Source: Streptomyces sp. R28 (GTDB lineage: Bacteria > Actinomycetota > Actinomycetes > Streptomycetales > Streptomycetaceae). From it: a stretch of 64,000 nucleotides of DNA. The DNA is taken from contig NZ_CP163439.1 of assembly GCF_041052385.1 (NCBI RefSeq), positions 2,469,001 through 2,533,000 on the forward strand. Reading direction: 5' to 3'. Shown here one piece after another: positions 26,587 through 35,979 of this stretch. Every line of letters starts with the position of its first letter. The first letter of the stretch is position 1. Below the pieces are notes generated by a model. The model made no database searches and had not been told where the DNA came from. It saw only the letters and a list, made by a program, of their open reading frames with translations. The translations under genes and the position numbers were made by a program.

Positions 26587-27714
26587 TCACATGAGCGGCG
26601 TGACGAAGCGGCGCAGGGACTCTTCGTAGGCCTCGGGGTCGGCGTTCCACATGGCGGCGTGGGGAGCGTTCTTGACGGTGGTGAGGGCCACCAGGTTGGG
26701 GTGGGCGTCGGCCAGGCGGCGGGAGAGGGTCCAGGGGGCCACCCTGTCGTCGGGGCCGTGGAAGATCAGGGTCGGCACCGTGAGGCGGTCGGGGGCGCCG
26801 GCGCCGGTGACGCGGTCGGTGTTCAGGCCGGTGCGGCCCTGTGCCGCGCGGACCGCGAGCGGCAGCAGCGCGCTCGGCGTGTGCCGGGCCGTGGCGAGGG
26901 CGCGCAGCGTGGCTTCCCAGCTGAGCACCGGGGAGTCCAGGACCAGGCCCGAGACATGGTCACGCAGGCCCGAGTGCGCGGCGGCGCGCAGCGCCATCGT
27001 CGCGCCGGTGGACCAGCCGAGCAGGACGAACTGCTTGGCGCCGTACCGCACGGCGTAGCGCATCGCCGCGTCCAGGTCGCGCCACTCGGTCTCGCCGAGG
27101 TGGTTCAGGCCGTCCGGAGGGCGGGGTGCGCCGAGGTCGCCCCGGTAGGAGAGGGCGAGGACCGGGAAGTGGCGGCCGTTGAGGAACTTCATGACGTTCA
27201 TGGCGTGTTCGCGGGTGGTGCCGAGGCCGTGCACCGCGATGACCCAGGTGTCGCGGGCGCCGGGGACGAACCATGCGGGCAGGGCGCCGAGTTCGCCGGG
27301 GATGTCGACGTCGGCGTGGTCGAGGCCGAGGGCGGCGCTGGGGTTGCCGACGTGGACGTTCGGGGTGAGCCAGACGCTGTCGCCGGGCTGGAGGGTGCCG
27401 TGCGTGACGCGTTCCAGGCGGCGTACGACGGTGTCGGCGGAGTGGTTCGCCGCGGCGAGGACGGGGCCGACGACCGCATGCGAGCCGTCGCCGGAGAGGC
27501 CGTAGGTGCCGGGGCGCAGGGAGGCCAGGTCGCGGGTGAGCGCGATCTGGCCGGCTGCCGTGGCGTGCACGGTGAGCCTGGGTTCGGTGGGCAGGGGCCT
27601 GCCAGGGGGCGCCTTCAGCGCGGCGCCGCTGGCGAACCGCCCGGCGGCGACGCTCGCGGCGCCGGCGGCGAGAGCCACGGTGACGGCAGCGGCCGTCGTT
27701 TTGACAGTGCGCAC
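26587..27714 (-). CDS. Secreted or membrane-anchored alpha/beta hydrolase
   Basis: A 375-residue protein. Residues 1-32 form an Ala-rich signal peptide or anchor. The hydrolase domain begins near 155 (WVIAVHGLGTTREHAMNVM). The nucleophile elbow is GWSTGATMAL with Ser235; the acid is Asp323 in HGPDDRVAP; the base is His352 in NAPHAAMWN. About 110 residues before the domain (YGLSGDGSHAVVGPVLAAANHSADTVVRRLERV) are of unknown role. Similar to DUF-type serine aminopeptidase S33 hydrolases; substrate unknown. It stands alone downstream of the class II aldolase gene. Confidence 0.87.
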   Translation of the reverse strand: MRTVKTTAAAVTVALAAGAASVAAGRFASGAALKAPPGRPLPTEPRLTVHATAAGQIALTRDLASLRPGTYGLSGDGSHAVVGPVLAAANHSADTVVRRLERVTHGTLQPGDSVWLTPNVHVGNPSAALGLDHADVDIPGELGALPAWFVPGARDTWVIAVHGLGTTREHAMNVMKFLNGRHFPVLALSYRGDLGAPRPPDGLNHLGETEWRDLDAAMRYAVRYGAKQFVLLGWSTGATMALRAAAHSGLRDHVSGLVLDSPVLSWEATLRALATARHTPSALLPLAVRAAQGRTGLNTDRVTGAGAPDRLTVPTLIFHGPDDRVAPWTLSRRLADAHPNLVALTTVKNAPHAAMWNADPEAYEESLRRFVTPLM

Positions 27715-27853
27715 GGATCCAGTGTCCGGGCGAAGACGGGGACCGGCCAGTGGGAGGGCGGGTCGGAGTGAGGTCCGGTCCGGGAACGGCGGGTTCAGGA
27801 ACGGCCCGACCCTGCCCGCACCTCACCCCGCCGCCCCTCAACCGCTCCCCGCC

Positions 27854-28594
27854 TCACCCCCGCTGCCCATACCCCCGCAACCGCTCCCCCGCCTCCGCCA
27901 CCTGCCTCTCCGACAGCAGGGTCGGTGACAGGTCGGGCACCGAGGACGCCGTGAGCCACAGGCGGGACATCCACTCGAGTTGGGCCGTGCGGTCGTAGGC
28001 CTGGTCCAGGGTCGTGCCGTAGGCGATCGTGCCGTGGTTCTGGAGGAGACAGGCGGTGCGGTCGGTGAGGGCCCGGAGCATGTTCTCGGCCAACTCCTGG
28101 GTGCCGTACGTCGCATACGGGGCAACCCGGACGGGGCCGCCGAGGGCGCCCGCCATGTAGTGGATCAGCGGGAGCTCCGGCACCAGGGTCGAGACGGCCG
28201 TCGCGTGGACCGCGTGGGTGTGGACGATCGCGCCGGCGTCCGTGCCGCGGTAGACGGCGAGGTGCATGGGCAGCTCGCTGGTCGGCACGAGCGAGCCCAG
28301 TACCTGACGGCCGTCGAGGTCCACCCCCGTCACGTCCTGCGACGTCAGGCGGTCGTACGGCACTCCCGAAGGCGTGAGCAGCACCGTGTCGCCGACGCGT
28401 ACCGAGACATTGCCGGACGTGCCGACGACCAGCCCCTCGGACACGGTCCGGCGGGCCGTCGCCACGAGGGACTCCCAGGCATCCGCCTCCTCGGGGCGCA
28501 CACGCCTGCCCCACGACTCCCCCACATCCTGTGCGCCCTCCCGCGCATCCCGCACACCTCGCTGGTCCCGCTGCTCCCGCCGCTCCTCAGCCAT
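27854..28594 (-). CDS. Class II aldolase/adducin family protein (fuculose-phosphate aldolase-like)
   Basis: A 246-residue cytosolic enzyme. Motifs: GTSGNVSVRV (phosphate loop), TPSGVPYDRL, a catalytic Glu in TSELPMHLAVY, zinc-ligand His residues in IVHTHAVHATAV, and QNHGTIAYG. These match L-fuculose-1-phosphate aldolase and related sugar-phosphate aldolases. AGGA is 9-10 bases before the ATG at 28594; an upstream GTG/ATG at 28654 lacks one. It is divergent from the GH25 gene. The true substrate is uncertain. Confidence 0.87.
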   Translation of the reverse strand: MAEERREQRDQRGVRDAREGAQDVGESWGRRVRPEEADAWESLVATARRTVSEGLVVGTSGNVSVRVGDTVLLTPSGVPYDRLTSQDVTGVDLDGRQVLGSLVPTSELPMHLAVYRGTDAGAIVHTHAVHATAVSTLVPELPLIHYMAGALGGPVRVAPYATYGTQELAENMLRALTDRTACLLQNHGTIAYGTTLDQAYDRTAQLEWMSRLWLTASSVPDLSPTLLSERQVAEAGERLRGYGQRG

Positions 28595-28801
28595 ACGGCG
28601 ATCCTGCCAGCCGGGACCGCGACGCGGCCTCAAGTCGCCACCGAGCCGGGGCACTTTAGGGCGGAAGACCGGCGTCCGGAAGGGTGCATATGCGGATACA
28701 TCACTCTCTTCCCCTGCTTGGCCGGAGATCGATCGGCATTCAATGACCTACCAGTAATCTCTGGGAGATTTGTCGTGCACGTCGCCATTCCGGGGGGAAA
28801 T

Positions 28802-29563
28802 ATGGCCCGTGATCGCAAACCGTTCCGTCACCGCTCCCGCCTCATAGCCGCATCCCTGGCGGCGCTCACCCTTGGAAGTACCGCGCTCGCCGAGATTCCG
28901 GCCGCGGCGGCCGGCAAGCCCAAGGGACATGACGTCTCGTCCCACCAGAAGAACGTCGACTGGCAGAGCTCGAAGGCAAAGGGCGCCCGGTTCGTCTACG
29001 TCAAGGCGACCGAGTCCCACACCTACCGCAACCCGTACTTCAACCAGCAGTACAACGGCTCCCGCGGCGCGGGCCTGATGCGCGGCGCGTACCACTTCGC
29101 ACTGCCGGACAAGTCGTCGGGCCAGGCACAGGCGGCGCACTTCGTGCGCAACGGCGGCGACTGGAAGCCGGACGGCTGGACTCTGCCGCCCGCGCTCGAC
29201 ATCGAATACAACCCGTACGGCAAGCACAAGTGCTACGGACTGAGCAAGGTGAAGATGGCCGCCTGGATCCAGTCCTTCAGCAACGAGATGCGGCGACTGA
29301 CCGGCCGCCGTCCGGTGATCTACACCACCACGCACTGGTGGAACACCTGCACCGGCGCCAGCCGCGCCTTCGCCTCGAATCACGCACTGTGGATAGCCCG
29401 CTACGACTCCGCCACCGCGGGGGCACTGCCGGCCGGATGGCAGTACTGGACCCTCTGGCAGTACGACAACGGCAGCGGCAGCGGCAGCGGCAGCCTGCCG
29501 GGTGACCAGAATCTCTTCAACGGGTCCATGACCCAGCTGAGGAAGTTCGCCCAAGGCCACTGA
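28802..29563 (+). CDS. Secreted GH25 lysozyme
   Basis: A 253-residue secreted muramidase. A twin-Arg-poor signal peptide (about 1-37, ending AAAAGK) precedes the GH25 domain: GHDVSSHQKNVDW with Asp44, RFVYVKATES, RGAYHFALP, and ALDIEYNP with Asp133 and Glu135 as catalytic acids. It ends with WQYWTLWQYDNGSGSGSGSLPG; the Gly-Ser part is encoded by four GGCAGC repeats (about 29468-29492). It cleaves peptidoglycan N-acetylmuramic-acid linkages, probably in growth or lysis. GGGGGGAAAT precedes the ATG. The 207-base upstream region is AT-richer than average and holds the promoter. Confidence 0.92.
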   Translation: MARDRKPFRHRSRLIAASLAALTLGSTALAEIPAAAAGKPKGHDVSSHQKNVDWQSSKAKGARFVYVKATESHTYRNPYFNQQYNGSRGAGLMRGAYHFALPDKSSGQAQAAHFVRNGGDWKPDGWTLPPALDIEYNPYGKHKCYGLSKVKMAAWIQSFSNEMRRLTGRRPVIYTTTHWWNTCTGASRAFASNHALWIARYDSATAGALPAGWQYWTLWQYDNGSGSGSGSLPGDQNLFNGSMTQLRKFAQGH

Positions 29564-29669
29564 CCCATGGGGCGCCTGGGCCGGGCGTGGACCAATGGGG
29601 CCGACGGAGCGGGGACCTCCGCTTCGGGCAGAACAACACCCCCCTACAGACACCGTGCGGCCTGCCCCA

Positions 29670-29691
29670 GTTCATCTTCCGTTCACTCAGG
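29670..29691 (+). promoter_or_regulatory. PHO-box-like direct repeat upstream of the Pit gene
   Basis: GTTCATCTTCC and GTTCACTCAGG are adjacent 11-base repeats, 47 bases before the Pit ATG. Streptomyces PhoP binds 11-base direct repeats with the core GTTCACC. A weaker TTACCTACG follows. PhoP control is inference. Confidence 0.6.
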
Positions 29692-29738
29692 TTACCTACG
29701 TTCGTCCAGCCAATGACCTCGAACGATTGCCTGGGTAA

Positions 29739-30977
29739 ATGGAAAACTTCTCGCTGATCCTCGCGATTGTGGTGGTAACCGCACTTGCGTTCGATTTCAC
29801 GAACGGTTTCCACGACACCGCCAACGCGATGGCCACGACCATCTCGACCGGTGCCCTCAAGCCCAAGGTCGCGGTGGCCATGTCCGCCGCGCTCAACCTT
29901 GTAGGCGCTTTCCTCTCCGTGGAGGTCGCCAACACGATCTCCAAGGGTCTCGTCGACGAGACCGGCATCCGTCCCGAGGTCATCTTCGCCGCGTTGGTCG
30001 GCGCGATCCTCTGGAACCTGCTGACCTGGCTGGTCGGCCTGCCCTCCAGCTCCTCGCACGCCCTCATGGGCGGCCTGATCGGCGCCACCGTCGCCTCGGC
30101 CGGTGTCGGCGCGGTGCACGGCGACGCGCTCGTCACCAAGGTGCTGATCCCGGCGATCGCCGCCCCGCTGGTCGCGGGCATCGCCGCGCTGCTGGCCACC
30201 CGCCTGACCTACACCCTCGGCAAGAAGGCCGACGGCAACGCCTCCAAGAAGGGCTACCGCGCCGGCCAGATAGCCTCCGCCGGCCTGGTCTCCCTCGCCC
30301 ACGGCACGAACGACGCGCAGAAGACGATGGGCATCATCACCCTCGCCCTGGTCGCCGGCGGCACCCTCGCCCCCGACTCCGACCCGCCGATGTGGGTCAT
30401 CCTCTCCGCGGGCCTGGCCATCGCGCTCGGCACCTACCTCGGCGGCTGGCGCATCATCCGCACCATGGGCAAGGGCCTGACCGACCTCCAGCCGCAGCAG
30501 GGCTTCGCCGCCCAGACCAGCGCCGCGACGGTCATCCTGGCCTCCTCCCACCTCGGCTTCTCCCTCTCCACCACGCACTCCGTCTCCGGCTCGGTGATGG
30601 GCGCGGGCCTCGGCCGCAAGGGCGGCGTGGTGCGCTGGTCGACGGCCACCCGGATGTTCGTCGCCTGGGGCCTCACGCTCCCGGCGGCCGCCCTGGTCGG
30701 CGCGCTCGCGGAGTACGTGACGGGCTTCGGCTCCTGGGGTACGGCCCTCGTCGCGATCTTCCTGGTCGCCTCCAGCGCCGCCATCTGGAAGATCTCCCGC
30801 CGCGAGGTCATCGACCACACGAACGTCAACGAGACCGACGAGCCGGCCGGCGTCGTCACCACGGCGATGGCCGCCGTGACCCCGCCGCCCGCGGGCAGCA
30901 CGGCGACCGAGGAGCTGGCGGCCACGATCCCGGCCCCGTCCTCCGAGCCGGCGCCTACGCAGCCCACCACCGTCTGA
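29739..30977 (+). CDS. Inorganic phosphate transporter (Pit family)
   Basis: A 412-residue membrane protein with about ten helices. Family signatures occur twice: DFTNGFHDTANAMATTISTGAL near the start and SLAHGTNDAQKTMGIITLAL in the middle. GLPSSSSHALMGGLIGA and LSTTHSVSGSVMGAGLGR are the matching half-motifs. It imports phosphate as a metal-phosphate complex driven by the proton gradient. The C-terminal 55 residues are Pro/Thr/Ala-rich and cytosolic. The next gene follows after 43 bases and is probably cotranscribed; in S. coelicolor the equivalent pair is pitH2 and its small partner. Confidence 0.93.
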   Translation: MENFSLILAIVVVTALAFDFTNGFHDTANAMATTISTGALKPKVAVAMSAALNLVGAFLSVEVANTISKGLVDETGIRPEVIFAALVGAILWNLLTWLVGLPSSSSHALMGGLIGATVASAGVGAVHGDALVTKVLIPAIAAPLVAGIAALLATRLTYTLGKKADGNASKKGYRAGQIASAGLVSLAHGTNDAQKTMGIITLALVAGGTLAPDSDPPMWVILSAGLAIALGTYLGGWRIIRTMGKGLTDLQPQQGFAAQTSAATVILASSHLGFSLSTTHSVSGSVMGAGLGRKGGVVRWSTATRMFVAWGLTLPAAALVGALAEYVTGFGSWGTALVAIFLVASSAAIWKISRREVIDHTNVNETDEPAGVVTTAMAAVTPPPAGSTATEELAATIPAPSSEPAPTQPTTV

Positions 30978-31020
30978 CCCCCACCCGGTTACTCACCCCA
31001 GTTACCCAGGAAGAAGAATC

Positions 31021-31242
31021 ATGAAGATCGACTGGGCGGCCCTCGGCTCCGTCTTCGGCGTCAGCCTCGTGGTCACGGTGGCCCTGGTGGGCCTGTTCAC
31101 CCTCGGCATCGCGGGCCTGTCCCGCCAGGAGAAGGCCTCGGCCCAGGGCGGCTCGGCCGCCCTGGCGGTCACCGGCGCGTACGCGTGCTTCGCGGCGTGT
31201 GCGGCGGCTGTGGGGTACGGGATCTATCTGATCGTGGCCTGA
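31021..31242 (+). CDS. Small two-helix membrane protein linked to the Pit transporter
   Basis: A 73-residue protein: helix 1 (VFGVSLVVTVALVGLFTLGIAGL), a short cytosolic loop (SRQEKASAQGG) and helix 2 (ALAVTGAYACFAACAAAVGYGIYLIV). AGGAAGAAG lies just before the ATG. It follows the Pit gene on the same strand and is found next to Pit genes in many actinobacteria, so it is probably an accessory subunit. It has no named domain that I recognise. Confidence 0.82.
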   Translation: MKIDWAALGSVFGVSLVVTVALVGLFTLGIAGLSRQEKASAQGGSAALAVTGAYACFAACAAAVGYGIYLIVA

Positions 31243-31284
31243 CCCGCAGTGGTCTGACCCGCAGGGCTCTGACCTACGGCACGC

Positions 31285-31326
31285 ACCGGGCGGGTGCGGG
31301 GACGACGTTCCCCGCACCCGCCCGGT
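31285..31326. terminator. Perfect 18-bp hairpin between convergent genes
   Basis: Arms 31285-31302 and 31309-31326 are exact reverse complements (starting ACCGGGCGGGTGCGGGG) with a 6-base loop. It sits between the small Pit partner and the end of the giant minus-strand gene, so it can stop transcription from both sides. Just beyond it, CGGCGTTTGAGG (31328-31339) is the reverse complement of a motif that recurs inside cobB. Confidence 0.85.
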
Positions 31327-31340
31327 CGGCGTTTGAGGCT

Positions 31341-34300
31341 TTAGGGGCACGGCGAGTCCGTCACCGATCCGGCGCGGTCGAGGATGAGCTGCTCCTGCGG
31401 GGTGTACGGGGTCCAGTGACGGCAGAGGGTCTGGTGCCACGCCTCCGGGTCCAGGGGGATGGTCAGCTCGGCGTTGCCCTGGCGGAAGGTGAGACGGTCG
31501 GCCGTCAGGCGCAGGTCCTCCGGGAGAGCGGTGAACGGGAACGTGACATAGGGCTCGTCCTGATCCTCGGGCCGCCACAGAGCCAGAAGCGCGCCCCCTT
31601 CGTCGCTGAGCAGGGTTCCGTCGTCGGCCAGCTGCCGCACTGATGTCGCTTCGTCCGCCTCGACGGCCGATCCGACACGTTTGCCGGTTTCCACGTCCCA
31701 TCGCTGGATCGTCCTGGCGTCCAGCGAGGTGGCGACCGTCCGGCCTCGCGGGTCGAACACCAGCTTCAGGTAGGTCCCGTCCGGCTCCGTCACCATGATG
31801 CCGGTGTGGCGCGCCCTGCCGGTCCTCGTGTTCCAGATGACCAGCTCGCCGCTGCTGGCGCTGCTGTGGCCGACCACCACTTCGTCACGGCGTCCGGGAC
31901 GGACCGCGAGCCCACGGCACGGCAGGCCCCGAGCGCCACAGGGATCCACGCCCAGGACCCTGGACCTGTCCGCTGCGAAGTCGTACCGGATCAGTTGATG
32001 GGTTGTCAGGATCACCACGGCCCCGCCCTGGAGGGGAGCGGCGTCGACCAGGCCCGGGAACGGCCGCACCCGCGCCTCCCGCGGGCTGTCCGGGTCGCGG
32101 AAGGAGATCTTGTCCTCGCCCCACAGGACCAAGTGCCTGCCGTCCGTGGTGAAGAACCCGCCCTCCGCACGGTCCTTGAACTCCTCCACCACCACCGTCC
32201 GCGCCTGGTCCTCCGCACCCCGGCGAGCCACGACCAGTCTCTCCGGAGCCCCCTCGAACCTGTTGTCGGAACTCGCGGTCTGAGCGCGGTACACACCGTC
32301 CGGGCTTCTCATGTACGTGGCGTCTGACGAAACGGCGCCGGGCGCGGGGTCGGGCAGCGGCATGCTGGGCTGCTCGTGCGTCCGCAGGATCAGCAGATCC
32401 GAGGCCGCTGCCAGCAGAATGCGCGGGGCCGCCCCGTCCCCCTCGCCCGGAAGGACACCGACGAGCTGCTCCTCGGCCTCTTGCGACGAGGGCAGCCCCG
32501 GTGCTCGGTAACGCCTGCCGGTGCCCGTGTCGATCACCTCGTACTGGGTCACCCGTGTGGTGCCGCTCTCCACCGCATAGCGTCCGGTGAGATCCGGACC
32601 GCTCGGCTCAATCGCCAGAAACGGCCTTCCCCCGGCGCCATGCGAGCCCGCCAACCGGATCAGCGCGTGCCGGCCATGGCCGCGGTCCACGACGACCCCC
32701 GCGCCCCGGTGGGAGATCCACTCGGCGTCCGCGCCGGTACGCAGACCCCGGCCGGTCACCAGGTTCTGCACCCGCGCTTCGCTCCGGCTCTCGTGCCGGG
32801 CGAGATGGACGACGTCCCGGCCCTCCCCGACCAGCGCGGCATCGGCTGCCACCGGCCCACTCGGTACCCCCTTCCGCGACACCTGCACCACCTTGCCCGT
32901 CCGGCTCTGCCAGACCTGGGTCTGGGAGCTGTGCGCCGTCCCCTCGGCGGCGAAACGGTCGGCGACGAGGCGGAGCAGCAGCCGGCCGCTGTCCGAGAAG
33001 TCCAGCGCCATGGTCTTGGGCACGCGCCCGGTCCCCAGCGTCGGCTGCCGTCCGGTCCACAGGTGTCGGTGGGCGCGTACGTCGTAACAGGGGACCGACC
33101 CGTCGGCGGACACGATGGCCAGCAGCCCGCCGTCATCGCTGAACTCGGCGCGCTCGGGAGCTCCTGCGCCGGTCAGACCCGGCACCTGCCACCAGCTCGC
33201 CCGCCCGTCGGCGAGGCCCGTCCACACCCGGGCGTGCGGGACGCCGTCCCGGTCGGCGGACGTGGTCACCGCCGTGGAGCCGTCCGGGGTGACATCGAGG
33301 CTCTGGATGGGCTCGGACCCATGTCCCGCATGCCCGGAGACCACCGACATGCCGCCGAGGTAAGTCTGAAGCAGCGCCTGTCGGGCCTCCTTGCCCTGTG
33401 CGTTGTGCCACGCGGCCACCGACAGCCGCGCTGCCGTCCCCGGATCGGTCGCCGCCAGCCGGGCAGCGTCCTCCGTCAGCTGCCGGGACGCGATGGTCCG
33501 CACACGTTCCTCCAGGGCCAGTCCCCCGCGCCATGTCTCGACCGCCAGATAGCCCGCCACCAGCGCCAGCACGACCACCACAGCCGTCGCCAGCCGCCAC
33601 CGCCGCAGGCCCCGTTGCTGATGCCGGCGGCTGAGCTGCACATAGTCACGCTCCGCCGGTGTGATGTCCTCGCGGCGATCCGGATCCCCGAGCCACTCCA
33701 GCGACGTGGCCAGCATCGTCCCGCGCAGCAGCGCGCCCGGCTCGCCTCCCGTCTCCTTCCAGTGCGCCAGCGCCTGCAACAGCCGTTCCTGCCAGGCCCG
33801 GAAGTCACGGGAATCGTCCAGCCACTTCTTCAGCGGGCCCCAGGCGCGGACCAGTTCCTCGTGGGCGAGGTCGACGATGGGGTCGTCGTCGGGGCCGTGG
33901 GTGATGCGGATGAAGCGGGTTCGGGTCGCCAGAGCCTCGGCGGCTGCCTGGAGTGCGGGCGGCAGGGGCGCGAGGCGTACCGGCTTGCGGGTGAAGCCGC
34001 CCGCGTCGTCGGGGCGGGCGAGTTGGGTGAACAGGCGGCGGACCGGGGCCTCGCCGTGCGCGGCGATGACCTCGCCGACCCGCTGCTCGGCGTGGGCGGA
34101 CAGGGCCCCGGCGACACCGCCCAGGGCCTCGTAGCCGGAGTGGGTGAGCCGGATGCCCTTCTCGTGCGCCCAGAGTTCGGTGAGGGCGAACTCCACCAGA
34201 GGCAGCTGGCCCGGTTCGTCCTCGGCGTCGTCGACGATGCGTTCGGCCAGGCCGATGTCGAGGGTGAGGCCGGGGACACGGGCGGCGGGTGCCTCGACGG

Positions 34301-35759
34301 CACGCAGCAGGCCCGATCGGCCGAGCGGCGCGACCACTTGGGCACAGTCGCTGAGGAAGCGGGCGGTGCCGGGGTCGGCCAGGTCGTCCAGGCAGGAGGA
34401 GCGCAGAGTGGCGAGGACGCGCAGCCGCCGTCCGTCGGCCGGCACCGCGACCAGAGCGGCCATCAGGGCCAGCAGGGCGCGGGCGGTGGCCGGTTCGGCG
34501 GCGACGGTCTCCTCCAGTTGGTCGAGGAAGAAGACGTGGCCGCGAGGGCCGCAGTGGTCGAGCAGACGTCGTCCGAGTTCGGCGGGGGTCGTGCCGTCGG
34601 CGCTGTCCAGCAGATCGGCCAGGGCGAGCGCGGCGCGCTCGTGCTCGACGACGGCCAGGGCGGGCCCGGGCGCGGCGGACGCGGGGTGCGGCGGCGCGGA
34701 GCCAGGACCGGACGGGGGTACTGAACCGGACGCAGACGTGGAGCCCGGCTCCGGGCGAGGGCCCGGCACGCCCCAAGTCCCGGAAGCAGTACCAAGCCCA
34801 GCAGAGGCGTCCCCACTCTGCCCAGCGGCTGCGGCTGCCTCCAGCACTCCCACCACCGCCCGGGCCACCGTCACCGACGCCCGGGTACCCGGCAGAGGGC
34901 GGATCTCGCAAACGGTGAACCCCTCGGCCCTCAGACGGGGCAGGACTCCCGCCCGTACCAAGGAGGTCTTCCCGCTGCCGGACGGGCCGACGACCGGCAC
35001 CACCAAGTGCCGCTCGACCGCGTCGAGGAGCCGCCGGGTCTCTTCCTCACGGCCGAAGAAGTACTCGGCGTCCTCCTCGCGGAAGGCGTCGAGCCCTTGG
35101 TAGGGGCAGCGGCGCAGGCCCGGCTGGAGGTCCAGGAGGGCGGCGGCCGGGATCAGATACGACGTCACCGCGGAGGCACCGCGGTCGGTCGCGACCGTCA
35201 TGCCGATGACGGCGCCGATGTCCTCGTCCCAGACCGGTGCTCCGCTGCATCCGGGGGCGATGCGGTGAGCCGTGCCGTCCGTCTCCATCGAGATCCAGCC
35301 CTGGCCGACCGCGCCGAGCAGCCGTCCGCCGATCCAGGCGCCGTGTTCGGCGCTGGCGGGGAAGCCGAGGACGCGGAAACGGTGGTGCCAGAGGTCGCCG
35401 GCGCACGCGACGGGGACGGCGCCGGCAGGGGCCCCTTCCGGCAGTCGCAGCAGTGCGATGTCCCCGGTGCCGTCGCCCGCCACCGGCCGCCAGGCCGACA
35501 CCGACGCCTCGTACCTCACCGCGCCCGGCCGCAGCGGGAACTCCACGGTCACCGGCGCCGCGGGCGGCGTCGGCGATCCCGCGTCGGTGCACAGCGCGTC
35601 GGCGACGACATGGGCGCAGGTGGCCACCGTGCCCGGCGCCAGCAGGAACCCGGTCCCGACGGGCCGCCCGTCGCCGGCGCACACCCGGACCACCGTCGCG
35701 CCGAACTCTTCCAGGAAACGTGCGGATTCTCCCGGTACACCGGTGTCATCAATAGTCAT
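31341..35759 (-). CDS. Trypsin-like protease / nSTAND1 NTPase / WD40 fusion protein
   Basis: A 1472-residue multidomain protein. Residues 1-215 are a trypsin-fold domain with an intact triad: His50 in ATCAHVV, Asp100 in GDIALLRL and Ser172 in GCSGAPVWD. Residues about 218-520 are an nSTAND1 NTPase: YQGLDAFREEDAEYFFGREEE, Walker A GPSGSGKTS (258-266), Walker B VFFLDQLEE. Winged-helix-like and helical parts follow, then a single membrane helix (LATAVVVVLALVAGYLAVETW, near 730-750). A C-terminal WD40-type propeller of about 650 residues contains many SxDG and W repeats. A low-complexity Ala/Gly/Ser/Pro insert lies in the NTPase near 315-380. STAND proteins act as switch ATPases that oligomerise on sensing a ligand; here the protease is the likely effector. 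The start at ATG 35759 gives MTIDDTGVPG. Confidence 0.88.
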   Translation of the reverse strand: MTIDDTGVPGESARFLEEFGATVVRVCAGDGRPVGTGFLLAPGTVATCAHVVADALCTDAGSPTPPAAPVTVEFPLRPGAVRYEASVSAWRPVAGDGTGDIALLRLPEGAPAGAVPVACAGDLWHHRFRVLGFPASAEHGAWIGGRLLGAVGQGWISMETDGTAHRIAPGCSGAPVWDEDIGAVIGMTVATDRGASAVTSYLIPAAALLDLQPGLRRCPYQGLDAFREEDAEYFFGREEETRRLLDAVERHLVVPVVGPSGSGKTSLVRAGVLPRLRAEGFTVCEIRPLPGTRASVTVARAVVGVLEAAAAAGQSGDASAGLGTASGTWGVPGPRPEPGSTSASGSVPPSGPGSAPPHPASAAPGPALAVVEHERAALALADLLDSADGTTPAELGRRLLDHCGPRGHVFFLDQLEETVAAEPATARALLALMAALVAVPADGRRLRVLATLRSSCLDDLADPGTARFLSDCAQVVAPLGRSGLLRAVEAPAARVPGLTLDIGLAERIVDDAEDEPGQLPLVEFALTELWAHEKGIRLTHSGYEALGGVAGALSAHAEQRVGEVIAAHGEAPVRRLFTQLARPDDAGGFTRKPVRLAPLPPALQAAAEALATRTRFIRITHGPDDDPIVDLAHEELVRAWGPLKKWLDDSRDFRAWQERLLQALAHWKETGGEPGALLRGTMLATSLEWLGDPDRREDITPAERDYVQLSRRHQQRGLRRWRLATAVVVVLALVAGYLAVETWRGGLALEERVRTIASRQLTEDAARLAATDPGTAARLSVAAWHNAQGKEARQALLQTYLGGMSVVSGHAGHGSEPIQSLDVTPDGSTAVTTSADRDGVPHARVWTGLADGRASWWQVPGLTGAGAPERAEFSDDGGLLAIVSADGSVPCYDVRAHRHLWTGRQPTLGTGRVPKTMALDFSDSGRLLLRLVADRFAAEGTAHSSQTQVWQSRTGKVVQVSRKGVPSGPVAADAALVGEGRDVVHLARHESRSEARVQNLVTGRGLRTGADAEWISHRGAGVVVDRGHGRHALIRLAGSHGAGGRPFLAIEPSGPDLTGRYAVESGTTRVTQYEVIDTGTGRRYRAPGLPSSQEAEEQLVGVLPGEGDGAAPRILLAAASDLLILRTHEQPSMPLPDPAPGAVSSDATYMRSPDGVYRAQTASSDNRFEGAPERLVVARRGAEDQARTVVVEEFKDRAEGGFFTTDGRHLVLWGEDKISFRDPDSPREARVRPFPGLVDAAPLQGGAVVILTTHQLIRYDFAADRSRVLGVDPCGARGLPCRGLAVRPGRRDEVVVGHSSASSGELVIWNTRTGRARHTGIMVTEPDGTYLKLVFDPRGRTVATSLDARTIQRWDVETGKRVGSAVEADEATSVRQLADDGTLLSDEGGALLALWRPEDQDEPYVTFPFTALPEDLRLTADRLTFRQGNAELTIPLDPEAWHQTLCRHWTPYTPQEQLILDRAGSVTDSPCP

Positions 35760-35979
35760 ACGGTTTGGTGGAGTTCCCCCCGGCTCGTAGTACTTCGTAC
35801 GACGTATTGGAGGTGCCGCCGCCCACCGCGGCAACCGGCTTCACGGAACGCCACCCGCCACGGGGAATTGACTGCGAGTCGGCCCTCCGGGCCCTGGCGG
35901 CGTGCTAGTCGGCGTCACTCGTGTGGGGTTCTGCACACTCTCCCCTCGCAGGTCAACGGCAAGTTGACGCCCCTTCCAA

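Noticed and set aside
26225-26650. Pro/Arg-rich and Gly-rich frames on both strands
   Set aside because: All are translations of G runs; none has a plausible start or composition.
28595-28801. Possible ydaO/c-di-AMP riboswitch before the GH25 lysozyme
   Set aside because: Looked for because such riboswitches precede Streptomyces cell-wall hydrolases, but I could not find the conserved core elements.
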